In this document: positions 48,585-56,829 of the stretch, piece after piece
Position numbering within the stretch: the first letter of the stretch is position 1
Layout: the number at the start of each line of letters is the position of its first letter
Assembly (NCBI RefSeq): GCF_005869225.1
Contig: NZ_SWFP01000001.1
Coordinates: forward strand, 1,321,486 to 1,385,485
Length of the DNA: 64,000 bases
Reading direction: 5' to 3'
DNA from: Dyadobacter bucti
GTDB lineage: Bacteria; Bacteroidota; Bacteroidia; Cytophagales; Spirosomataceae
Position numbers and translations under genes: made by a program
Notes under the pieces: model-generated
The model's database searches: none
Told to the model about the DNA's origin: nothing
Seen by the model: the letters and a program-made list of their open reading frames with translations, nothing else

Positions 48585-49778
48585 GTGGAAAATACTGCCC
48601 TTTTAAAAGCCATCATTGATAATGCCATAGATGGAATTATCACAATCGATGAAAAAGGCATCATTGAATCCATTAATCCGGCCGGATGCAAGTTGTTTGA
48701 ATATGAGCCCGACGAAGTGATTGGCAAGAATGTTTCCGTCCTGATGCCGGGGCCCGACAGAGACCGGCATAACGGCTACATTCGACATTATCAACACACC
48801 GGGGAGCCCCACATTTTAGGCATCGGCCGCGAAGTGAAAGGATTACGGAAATCAGGGGTCGTGTTTCCGTTCCAATTGGGAATCAGCGAAGTCCAGTATT
48901 CGGGACGGAAAATCTATACGGGCTTCATACATGATCTCAGCAAGCAAAAACAGGCGGAAGAAAGTCTTAAAGAATACGCCTCACGCCTGGAAGAACAGGT
49001 CAGCCAGCGTACGCGGCTGCTGGAAGAATCTATCACGGCCCTGGAAGAAGCCAAAGCGAAAGTAAGCAGATCATTGGAGCAGGAGATGGAGCTTAGCCAG
49101 CTCAAAAGCCGCTTTGTTTCAATGGCCTCTCATGAATTTCGCACACCGTTGAGCTCCATCCAGCTGTCGGCGATCCTGATTGAAAAATATGCAGGGGACT
49201 GTATTCATCCGGGGATCTCGAAACATGTCGGCAAAATAAAAGTTTCTGTCAGCAGCCTCACGGGAATTTTAAATGATTTTCTATCGCTGGAAAAACTGGA
49301 AGCAGGTGAATTTAAGGCGGTTCCGACGCATTTTGACATTGTCGGATTTTCGGAGGAGATCACCGAGGAGATGCAGATGATTGCCAAACTAAACCAACAG
49401 ATCATTTACCAGCATACCGGCTTGTCGAGCGATGTCCGGATAGACCAGGCGCTGCTCCGAAATGCCATTGTTAACCTGATCAGCAATGCGATCAAATATT
49501 CGGGGGAAAATACTTTTATTGAATTCAATACCGAGATTACCCCTACCCAATTGAAGGTGGTCATTAAGGACAATGGAATCGGGATACCACAAAATGACCA
49601 AAAACATCTTTTTGAAGCATTTTTTCGTGCGCACAACACCGGCACAATTCCAGGAACGGGCCTGGGCCTGAACATTGTCGAGCGGTACGCGAAACTCATG
49701 AATGGCCAGCTGCAATTTATAAGCGAAATTAACCAGGGTGCCGCTTTTACACTTTCATTTCCACAAAGCCATGAATAA
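48585..49778 (+). CDS. FixL-like PAS histidine kinase with conserved haem-pocket residues
   Basis: 397 residues, soluble. The PAS domain (about 4-118) closely follows FixL oxygen sensors: LLKAIIDNAIDGIITID, IGKNVSVLMPGPDRDRHNGY, PHILGIGREV, then FTGF in the form YTGFIHDL. H62 in DRHNGY lines up with the proximal haem histidine of Bradyrhizobium FixL (H200); H76 (PHILG) and R82 (GIGR) line up with FixL H214 and R220 on the distal side. A coiled coil leads to a HisKA domain with H183 in ASHEFRTPLSS, then N box NLISNAIKYS, G1 DNGIGIP and G2 GTGLGLN. The GTG start is chosen from the PAS boundary; a TTG at 48570 is possible. It overlaps the receiver-CRP gene by 8 bases. Oxygen or another gas is the likely ligand; haem binding itself is inferred. 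Confidence 0.85.
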   Translation: MENTALLKAIIDNAIDGIITIDEKGIIESINPAGCKLFEYEPDEVIGKNVSVLMPGPDRDRHNGYIRHYQHTGEPHILGIGREVKGLRKSGVVFPFQLGISEVQYSGRKIYTGFIHDLSKQKQAEESLKEYASRLEEQVSQRTRLLEESITALEEAKAKVSRSLEQEMELSQLKSRFVSMASHEFRTPLSSIQLSAILIEKYAGDCIHPGISKHVGKIKVSVSSLTGILNDFLSLEKLEAGEFKAVPTHFDIVGFSEEITEEMQMIAKLNQQIIYQHTGLSSDVRIDQALLRNAIVNLISNAIKYSGENTFIEFNTEITPTQLKVVIKDNGIGIPQNDQKHLFEAFFRAHNTGTIPGTGLGLNIVERYAKLMNGQLQFISEINQGAAFTLSFPQSHE

Positions 49779-50823
49779 ATCCATATTGATTATCGAGGAC
49801 AATGACGATATCCGGGAAAGCACCGCTGAAATCCTTGAATTTTCGGGCTATGAAGTGATGCAGGCAGGCAACGGGAAAACTGGTGTTGAAATGGCAGGAA
49901 GCCACCGGCCCGACCTGATCCTATGTGATATCATGATGCCCGAGCTGGATGGGTACGGAGTTTTATATCTGTTGAGTAAAAACCCGGATACCGATTCGAT
50001 CCCTTTTATTTTCCTGACTGCCAGGGCGGAGCGTGTCGATTTCAGGAAGGGAATGGAAATGGGCGCCGACGATTATTTGACCAAGCCTTTTGATGACATT
50101 GAACTGCTCAATGCCATAGAAGGCAGGCTTAAAAAAGAACAAAAACAAAAGGCTTTTTATAGCAGAACATTGCAAAACCTGGTAAAGCTGACCGCTACCT
50201 CACAAAGCGGAAAAGCTGAATTGCAGGAATTGATCACAAACCGGAAAATCCGGCATGTAAAAAAGAAACAAGTGCTTTATTATGAAGGCGACCAGCCACT
50301 TGGCGTTTATCTGGTGCTGGAAGGATGCCTGAAAACGCTCAAACAAGCCAGCGATGGCCGGGAATTGATTACCGGGCTCTACCACACGGATGACTACCTG
50401 GGTATCAATGCGATGTTGCTGGACGAACCATTCAGTGAAACAGCGTTGGCAGTGGAAGATACTGCGGTATGCCTGCTGCAAAAAGAATCGGTCGTTTCTC
50501 TCCTGAACCTGTACCCCCTCATTGGGAACCAGTTTATGAAAATTCTTTCCAATGATATCCGTCTGAAAGAAGACCAGCTGGTAGACCTTGCTTACCATTC
50601 GGTCAGAAAACGACTGGCAAATGCGCTTTTGCGATTAAGCAAACAGACATCGAACGAGTCACTGGATTTCATATCACGTGATGAGCTGGCTTCCATGGTA
50701 GGGATCGCTTCTGAAACGGTCAGCCGGACATTGGGTGATTTTCAAATTGAAGGACTCATTTCAAAAAAAGCAAGCCTTATTCAGATTTTGGATAGCAATC
50801 GCCTGGTTATGATGAAAAACTGA
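49771..50823 (+). CDS. Response regulator fused to a CRP/FNR-type DNA-binding domain
   Basis: 350 residues. The receiver (1-120) has E9/D10, phosphoacceptor D53 in LCDIMMPELDG and K105 in TKPFDD. A cyclic-nucleotide-binding-type beta roll covers about 150-265 (KKQVLYYEGDQPLGVYLVLEGCLKTL). A CRP/FNR helix-turn-helix covers about 300-330 (SRDELASMVGIASETVSRTLGDFQIEG), where the recognition helix ETVSR is the classical one. FNR's iron-sulfur cysteines are absent. The start overlaps the FixL-like kinase stop, so the pair is translationally coupled. In rhizobia FixL, FixJ and FixK are three proteins; here receiver and FixK-like output appear merged. Target genes are not known. Confidence 0.92.
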   Translation: MNKSILIIEDNDDIRESTAEILEFSGYEVMQAGNGKTGVEMAGSHRPDLILCDIMMPELDGYGVLYLLSKNPDTDSIPFIFLTARAERVDFRKGMEMGADDYLTKPFDDIELLNAIEGRLKKEQKQKAFYSRTLQNLVKLTATSQSGKAELQELITNRKIRHVKKKQVLYYEGDQPLGVYLVLEGCLKTLKQASDGRELITGLYHTDDYLGINAMLLDEPFSETALAVEDTAVCLLQKESVVSLLNLYPLIGNQFMKILSNDIRLKEDQLVDLAYHSVRKRLANALLRLSKQTSNESLDFISRDELASMVGIASETVSRTLGDFQIEGLISKKASLIQILDSNRLVMMKN

Positions 50824-50849
50824 CAAGCGTCACAACAATGCGTGATTGA

Positions 50850-50865
50850 GGTTAAATGCTTAACC
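50850..50865. promoter_or_regulatory. Palindrome GGTTAA-ATGC-TTAACC, candidate CRP/FNR-type site
   Basis: A perfect 6-4-6 palindrome lies 27 bp after the receiver-CRP stop and 42 bp before the dehydrogenase remnant. The half-site spacing resembles FNR/CRP boxes, but the half-site sequence differs from TTGAT. It could also be a weak terminator. Confidence 0.35.
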
Positions 50866-50907
50866 ACTTACTGCGGGTAAATTCGTGTCGCATTGAAGTA
50901 CCCGAAA

Positions 50908-51351
50908 ATGAAAGTAGTAGCATATAGTATTGAGCCGTTTGAAAAAGAATTTTTGGCGAAAGCCAATCAAAAAAAACACGATATCACTCTGATATCCAAT
51001 GCACTGACCATTCAGACCGCTGACTACGCGAAAGGGAAGGATGCGGTGCTTGTCTCTGCCAGTGATGATGTTTCTGCTCTCATTATAAACAAATTAGCAA
51101 GCCTTGGGGTCAAGTATATGGCAAGCAGGTCATCAGGTATGGACCATATTGACCAGGCTGCCGCAGCTTCCAAAGGAATTAGGTTAGCCAATTTAGGCTC
51201 AGTTTCGCCACAGCCTGATGAAAATGTGTCAACCAGACCGCATCATGCTTTTCCCACCACCAAAGCCTTACAGCGGCTAGCAGAGCAGACCGTCAAAAAC
51301 CTCGACCTCTGGCAGGCGGAAAACGTTCCCAAAGCGGGTGCCCAGGATTAA
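50908..51351 (+). pseudogene. D-2-hydroxyacid dehydrogenase with the NAD-binding domain deleted in frame
   Basis: 147 codons. The first 100 residues match the N-terminal catalytic-domain half of D-lactate/2-hydroxyacid dehydrogenases (VVAYSIEPFEKEFL; LGVKYMASRSSGMDHIDQAAAASKGIRLAN). The text then jumps to what is normally the last 40 residues of the same family (NVSTRPHHAFPTTKALQRLAEQTVKNLDLW). The roughly 200-residue NAD-binding domain, with its GxGxxG loop and catalytic Arg/Glu, is missing. The junction is near 51199-51230. The frame is intact across it and no stop has accumulated, so the event is recent or the product is tolerated. It could not act as a dehydrogenase. Confidence 0.75.
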
Positions 51352-51483
51352 GGAAAAGTGTGATGCTCGTCACTATTTGAGGACTTCTACCTGACGAAAT
51401 TTGATCCGTAATGAGGAAAAGATAAGCCCATCAGCTCGTCGACTTCACAGCTTAATTTTTAGATAATACAACTCAACAAACAG

Positions 51484-52902
51484 ATGAAAAAAATTCAATT
51501 CATGGCAGTGTATGCATTTGCTATGCTACTTTCAGCATTCCCCTCAAACGCACAACTGGTTTCCAGAGACTCTATGGATGTGCTCAAAACACAGAAGAGC
51601 GACCTTGAGGCCGATGTCAAACAGAACGAGCGGAAAATCGAGCTGGCCAAATTAGAAAACGAGCTTGCAGAAAAACGTGTCGATGCCGAAAACAAGTCGG
51701 CAAAAGCGCAAACAATGGCAAACGAGAACCAAAGTTTGGCCGATGAGCTTCAAAAAAAACCTCAGAACAAAAAGCTTTCAAATCAAGCTTACAAATCAGC
51801 ACGAAATGCAGAACGAAGCGCCAAAGCAGCCCGGAAAGCCGCTGATGAGGCCCAGGAACTCCAAGAGGAAATCGAATCCCTAAAAAAACAAATTCCCGAA
51901 GAAGAGTCTAAGTCAGGCGCCACGGGTATTCAGGTAGAAACACCTGTTGGGCAGCCGGCGACGCAGCCGCAAGCTGTCAGCAATGAACGCCAAACCGCAC
52001 CTCCCGCGCCGGGCATCGCTCAGGGAGTGATTGAATCCACTTACAGGAGTTATCCGCAGCAGCCTGGGCAACCTACCATTATCATTAACAACATTATCTC
52101 CCCGGGTTACGACCAGTCAGGCAGTTTGCCCGCCGCAGTTCCGGCAAGTGAAGTTGCTGGCCTGAACCGCCAGGACTCACAAGACTTTGAAGATTTTAAA
52201 GCCTGGAAACGACAAAGTGAGACTAATGCAAACAATCGGTTCGGAAAGTCGCAAAACCGGTTATCTGAAAGTGATATAAACGAGCCAGATTATGATGCGG
52301 ATGACAATCCATCTGTATCGTCTGAAAAAATGAGCTTCCGTCAGCGTTTTGGTGAAAAATCCCCGCGCAATTCGGGCTTATGGGTAATTCCGATGGTAGG
52401 TATCCACGCCTCCAACTTTAAAACAGACCTGAACGAGGGCAAAGCAGACGGCCGTACCGGCTGGAACGCAGGACTGGATTTCCGGATCCACGCGAAAAGA
52501 TTCTTCGTCCAGCCCGGCGCACATTATTTCAGCTCCTCGATGCGGTTTACCAGTGAAGACAGCATATCCACTGCCCCGCTCTTAACCGGCCCGAGGATAC
52601 ACTCGCTGAAAGTCCCGGTTTTGTTAGGTCTTTATCTTACAAAAGCCAATAAAGGGTTCTTCAAAATGAATGTCAAAGCAGGCGCCACCGGCACATATGT
52701 TTTGTCAGTCGATAAAAATGACTTGGCCCAGTTTTCAAAAGACAACATCGAAGAATATTCTTATGGCGTGAATGCAGGATTGGGACTTGAATTTGGACTC
52801 ATAACGCTTGATTTTTCTCATGAATGGGGAATGAGCCCTCTATTTAAAGATAACAGCACCAAAAACAATGTGTTACGGGCAACAATTGGACTGAAGTTGT
52901 AA
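51484..52902 (+). CDS. Coiled-coil outer-membrane beta-barrel protein
   Basis: 472 residues. The signal peptide (1-23) ends at SNAQ. Residues about 30-140 are a long charged coiled coil (Lys/Glu/Ala heptads, including ENELAEKRVDAENKSAKAQTM). A Pro/Gln/Ser-rich linker follows. From about 300 onward the pattern turns to amphipathic beta strands (WVIPMVGIHASNFKTDL; WNAGLDFRIHAKRFFVQPGAHYFSS; GVNAGLGLEFGLITLDFSHEWGMSPLF; RATIGLKL), the outer-membrane beta-barrel/PorT-like type common in Bacteroidota. The coiled coil could span the periplasm. No specific function is recognised. Confidence 0.75.
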   Translation: MKKIQFMAVYAFAMLLSAFPSNAQLVSRDSMDVLKTQKSDLEADVKQNERKIELAKLENELAEKRVDAENKSAKAQTMANENQSLADELQKKPQNKKLSNQAYKSARNAERSAKAARKAADEAQELQEEIESLKKQIPEEESKSGATGIQVETPVGQPATQPQAVSNERQTAPPAPGIAQGVIESTYRSYPQQPGQPTIIINNIISPGYDQSGSLPAAVPASEVAGLNRQDSQDFEDFKAWKRQSETNANNRFGKSQNRLSESDINEPDYDADDNPSVSSEKMSFRQRFGEKSPRNSGLWVIPMVGIHASNFKTDLNEGKADGRTGWNAGLDFRIHAKRFFVQPGAHYFSSSMRFTSEDSISTAPLLTGPRIHSLKVPVLLGLYLTKANKGFFKMNVKAGATGTYVLSVDKNDLAQFSKDNIEEYSYGVNAGLGLEFGLITLDFSHEWGMSPLFKDNSTKNNVLRATIGLKL

Positions 52903-53100
52903 CTTGTCCGATAGTGAGGCATGTGATCCAAATCTCTCATTATCGATGTAAATCATCTCGTGCAGGCCGAAAGGACGCAAGGCTATCTGGGTTCCGAAAA
53001 GCTTAGGTTAGAGATTACAGAACCAAACAGGAAGAAGCTATTAAATAAACGCAAAGTGGTTCGCACAAAGTGATCCGGGGCTTTGTCAGGTTACTGCAAG

Positions 53101-53132
53101 CCGACAGCCGAATCTTACATATCGGCTGTCGG
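53101..53132. repeat. Inverted repeat between convergent genes
   Basis: A perfect 11-bp stem (ccgacagccga / tcggctgtcgg) with a 10-base loop lies between the outer-membrane protein and the FG-GAP gene. There is no T-tract on either side, but the position between convergent ends suits a bidirectional terminator. Confidence 0.5.
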
Positions 53133-53169
53133 TACTTGCAAAAAAGCCTCTTTACGCGCGAAAAACGAC

Positions 53170-56100
53170 TTACCGGGATACAACCACGGTTTGAAAATGG
53201 CTTCTCCCGTCTTTGAGCCGGAATTGGATGACATATTTACCTGCTACCAGCTGTTGAACTGAAAAACCCTCACGTCCCGGACTTGCAAGACGTATGACCT
53301 CTTTGCCTTGCATATTGACCACGCTGACAGATTCAATATCGCCGATTCTTCCATTCTTTAAGTATACTCTGTCAAAAGCCGGGTTTGGATAAATTTTAGC
53401 AGCCAAAAATTCGCCAAATGAGAGGTTTCTGATTACGCTATATGCAAATGTCCCGTCCAGGTCGACCATTTTGAGACGATAGAAGTTTATCCCTTCGAAC
53501 GGGGCGTCGTGATTGAAAGAATAGGTCAAGGCTGTGTTGCTCTCTCCGGAAGCGGCCACATTACCGATTTCTTCCCAGTTAATTGCATCCCTGCTATGCT
53601 GAACCTGATAAAAACCGCTATTTGTTTCCGCTGTAGTTTCCCAGGTTAAAAGGGCAGAATTCTCACTTTTTCTGGCTGCGAAGCTGGCCAGCACAACAGG
53701 CAGGCTGGAATCCTCATTGTCAAAAAAGTAAATGGCGCCGGCATCATAAAGGTAATCGGCACTTTGTTCATCTGTATCCACCAAAGGAGCTCCGACGACA
53801 AGGTTTCTGCCACTGGCTGCCACCGCTGCCCCGAACCGGTCTACATGGGTATAATCGGAGCCCATCAGTTCCTGGAACAATCCCCAGTTATCATTACCAC
53901 CATCATTTTTTCTAAAAATAAAAACGACGCCTCCATCCGTAGGCGCAAAGCCTGGTCCGGGACTGATGCCGTCGTCCGCTTTGGGAGAACCAATAAGGAT
54001 GTGATCACCATTGACCGTAACGGAGGATCCAAAACCCTGATCTTCATTAGGGGAAGGATCAGTGAGTTTTTTTACAAATCCCCAATTGTTGGCCCCACCC
54101 TGGTCCTTCCTGAAAACATGGGCCGCCCCTACCGCATTGAATGTTGCCGGCGTGCCGCCGTTCTGAACATTAGCAAAGTCACCGGGAGCGCCGACGACAA
54201 TGTGATCCCCCTGAATGTAGACAGACGAGCCAAAATTCGCGTATTCAACCATCTCGTCCGCAACAATTTTCTTCACCAGTCCCCAATTGTTCGCTCCGCC
54301 TGTATTCATCTGCACCACATAGGCAGCTCCTGCACCATTCAAAGGATTAGCTCCGGCCCCATCTCCGGATTCGCTGAGCGCACCGATCACCGCATATTCA
54401 CCATCCATCGAAACCGCATACCCGAAATTGTCGAAGGTGTTATGGACCGGTGCCTGAATGGATCTGACCAAACCCCAGTTTCCGGTCCCGCCCTGGTCTT
54501 TCTGATAGAAATGTGCAAATCCTCCTAAAAAAATGGGGCTTCCATTCTCGTCATAGCTGTAGCGCGGGGCTCCTACCAGCAGGTAATTCCCACTGACCGA
54601 CACCGACGTTCCAAAGCCATCGTCCACTTCGCTGGGCGATTCGATTTTCTTGATCAGGCCCCAATTGCCGGCACCGCCCGTATCCTTCCCATATAAATAG
54701 ACAGCTTTTCCGCCAGCAGCGCCAACTGCGATGTAGCTGTCACTGATGGCGACGGAGACTCCATATCCTGTTCCCAGCACGCGGTCAGTAGCCACCATCT
54801 TTTTTATTTGTTGCCAGTTCTGCGAGTTATTGAAAAATATGTAAACGGAGCCTGCACCAACAATACGGTTCTGCCCGTTTTCATCTTCCGTGTCGGATAC
54901 GGCGCTCACAACTGCATAATTGCCGCTCACCGCCACTGCATGCCCGAAATAGTCCTGAAAGTCAGAGTGCATGGGCATGAGAGAGGCTAGCTGCCCGAAG
55001 TTATTGGCCCCACCCTGGGTTTGTTCATGAACATAGGCTGCGCCTTCCTTGTAGGTTCCATCCTCTTTTGCACCGACAATCACAGTACTTCCGCTGATAC
55101 CAACCGCTGATCCGTAAAGGTCGTTGTCACTTGCCGAACCGGTTCTGGTGGCAGTAATTTCAGTTATGATACCCCAGGCGCCGCTGCCCTCCTGGTTTTG
55201 CCAAAGTACGTAGACCGTGCCCAGGTTCCCGCCGCTGACCGGGGCCGTTCCGGGGGCACCAACAAGGGCATATGCTCCATCGATAGCTACTGCCAATCCG
55301 AGCTGATGCCCCTCGTCTTCAGAGGTTATCTCCCTGACCAAAGTCCAGGCATCGGGATTTAAATCATCTTTTATAAAAACACCGGCAGCCCCCGCATTCG
55401 CTGCATCGTCGCCAGGTCCGTTAAGCGCGGTCCGGGTTGGCGCGCCCACCACCGCATGATCGCCGGATATCGCAACCGACGCACCAAAAGACTCTCCATC
55501 GATATGGCCCTCCGACACCAGCCGTGCTGAATAGCCCCAGTTGTCCGCTCCGCCGTTATCGCCCCTGAAAATATAGGCCGCGCCGGCAGCATCGCTGAAC
55601 GGTGCACCTACGATCGCATAATTTCCAGTAATCGCTACGGCTTTCCCAAAATTATCGCCGGCCGCACGGTCGGGCGGCGTAATCTTCCTGACCTCGCCCC
55701 AGTTGTCTGTCCCGCCCTGGTTTTTCTTGAAAATGTAAGCCGCCCCCGCATGGCTTAGCGGACTGTCATCGGCTGCATCCTCTGACTCCCGATGCGCGCC
55801 CACGATGGCATAATCGCCGTTGATATGAACGGATACACCAAATTCTTCGTCCCCGTTTTTATAGGACGCATTCAATTTTTTGACCAGTCCCCATTTGTTG
55901 GGCCCGCCCTGGTCTTTTTTATAAATAAACGCCGCCCCGGTATTAGTCAACGTCGTTGTCGATACATTCACAGAATCTTCGTCACGCTGCGGTGCCCCCA
56001 CGATCACATAGTCCCCGCTGATGGCAACCGTGGTGCCAAAATAGCTGGGGTCCTGGTCTACCGTCGGCGACCTGATGATCTTCACCTGTTTCCAGCTCCC

Positions 56101-56382
56101 GCCAACGTTTTGTAAAATATAGGCCAGGCCCTCCGGAGTATAGAATCCATCCAGCACTGGCCCGCTTCCAAGTGAACCAACCACAGCATAGTTGCCCGAA
56201 ACGGAAACGGAATACGCATACCGGTCGAACGCCTGCCTTCGCACAGTAACATAGTTGATCCTGTCACTTGCTACGCTTTTCATAATCTCATCCCACTCCT
56301 GTGCCCTGGCATCGGCCAGGCTCAGAGACATGAAAACAAGGACCCAAACGATTTTTTGGAAATAACATCGATTTAACTTCAT
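53170..56382 (-). CDS. Large FG-GAP repeat protein with T9SS type A sorting domain
   Basis: 1070 residues from the ATG giving MKLNRCYFQKIVWVLVF (signal peptide ending ARAQ). The bulk is more than a dozen repeats of about 60-70 residues, each reading roughly 'FGxSVAISGDYAIVGAPxxxxxx...GAAYIFKKDQGGxxNWGxVKKI'. These are FG-GAP beta-propeller blades like those of integrin alpha chains, enough for two seven-bladed propellers. Near the C-terminus is SLPVVLASFAARKSENSALLTWETTAETNSGFYQVQHSRD, a fibronectin-like segment typical of Bacteroidota cargo, then the Por sorting domain (KIYPNPAFDRVYLKNG; LVAGKYVIQFRLKDGRS). It is likely a surface adhesin or secreted binding protein. Confidence 0.9.
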   Translation of the reverse strand: MKLNRCYFQKIVWVLVFMSLSLADARAQEWDEIMKSVASDRINYVTVRRQAFDRYAYSVSVSGNYAVVGSLGSGPVLDGFYTPEGLAYILQNVGGSWKQVKIIRSPTVDQDPSYFGTTVAISGDYVIVGAPQRDEDSVNVSTTTLTNTGAAFIYKKDQGGPNKWGLVKKLNASYKNGDEEFGVSVHINGDYAIVGAHRESEDAADDSPLSHAGAAYIFKKNQGGTDNWGEVRKITPPDRAAGDNFGKAVAITGNYAIVGAPFSDAAGAAYIFRGDNGGADNWGYSARLVSEGHIDGESFGASVAISGDHAVVGAPTRTALNGPGDDAANAGAAGVFIKDDLNPDAWTLVREITSEDEGHQLGLAVAIDGAYALVGAPGTAPVSGGNLGTVYVLWQNQEGSGAWGIITEITATRTGSASDNDLYGSAVGISGSTVIVGAKEDGTYKEGAAYVHEQTQGGANNFGQLASLMPMHSDFQDYFGHAVAVSGNYAVVSAVSDTEDENGQNRIVGAGSVYIFFNNSQNWQQIKKMVATDRVLGTGYGVSVAISDSYIAVGAAGGKAVYLYGKDTGGAGNWGLIKKIESPSEVDDGFGTSVSVSGNYLLVGAPRYSYDENGSPIFLGGFAHFYQKDQGGTGNWGLVRSIQAPVHNTFDNFGYAVSMDGEYAVIGALSESGDGAGANPLNGAGAAYVVQMNTGGANNWGLVKKIVADEMVEYANFGSSVYIQGDHIVVGAPGDFANVQNGGTPATFNAVGAAHVFRKDQGGANNWGFVKKLTDPSPNEDQGFGSSVTVNGDHILIGSPKADDGISPGPGFAPTDGGVVFIFRKNDGGNDNWGLFQELMGSDYTHVDRFGAAVAASGRNLVVGAPLVDTDEQSADYLYDAGAIYFFDNEDSSLPVVLASFAARKSENSALLTWETTAETNSGFYQVQHSRDAINWEEIGNVAASGESNTALTYSFNHDAPFEGINFYRLKMVDLDGTFAYSVIRNLSFGEFLAAKIYPNPAFDRVYLKNGRIGDIESVSVVNMQGKEVIRLASPGREGFSVQQLVAGKYVIQFRLKDGRSHFQTVVVSR

Positions 56383-56829
56383 AGTTGTTGAGTAAAATAG
56401 TTCGATGAACGGATGCACCTATGGAGTATAGGGGTATCTGGTGCATAACCTTGATAATAAAGATGCTTGAATTCCGGGTTTCCGGCAGAGAGCTGGCAAG
56501 ACGGCCAGTTTGGAGCAACAGATCTTTAGCTGTTTTCTACGTAGCGATCAGGGGAGATCAGGGTAAAAGGATGTGATCGGTTTCATGATTTAGGTTGAGT
56601 AAGGATGAAGTTGGAAAAATATAAATAAATAATCCCAAAATCACAATTATTCAGAAAAAATATTCAGGTTAGCGGGCTCAACTTCCCGAATTCCATCGAA
56701 ACAGCTGGCCCAAAAACCTATTTTATCACACAAACCTTTGACGGTATCATTCAGAAAGTATCATTGTAACCCAACGCTTTATTTGCTTTGATTGAAACAG
56801 CCGAGCCACACACCTGACATTCAATCGTC
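56383..56829. other. Gene-free interval
   Basis: No convincing gene. It lies upstream of the FG-GAP gene and downstream of the UvrA-like gene (both minus strand) and presumably holds the promoter of the former. Confidence 0.4.

Noticed and set aside
52940..53073. Short open stretch ending RKKLLNKRKVVRTK
   Set aside because: About 45 codons without an ATG start or recognisable family; may be a remnant but cannot be supported.
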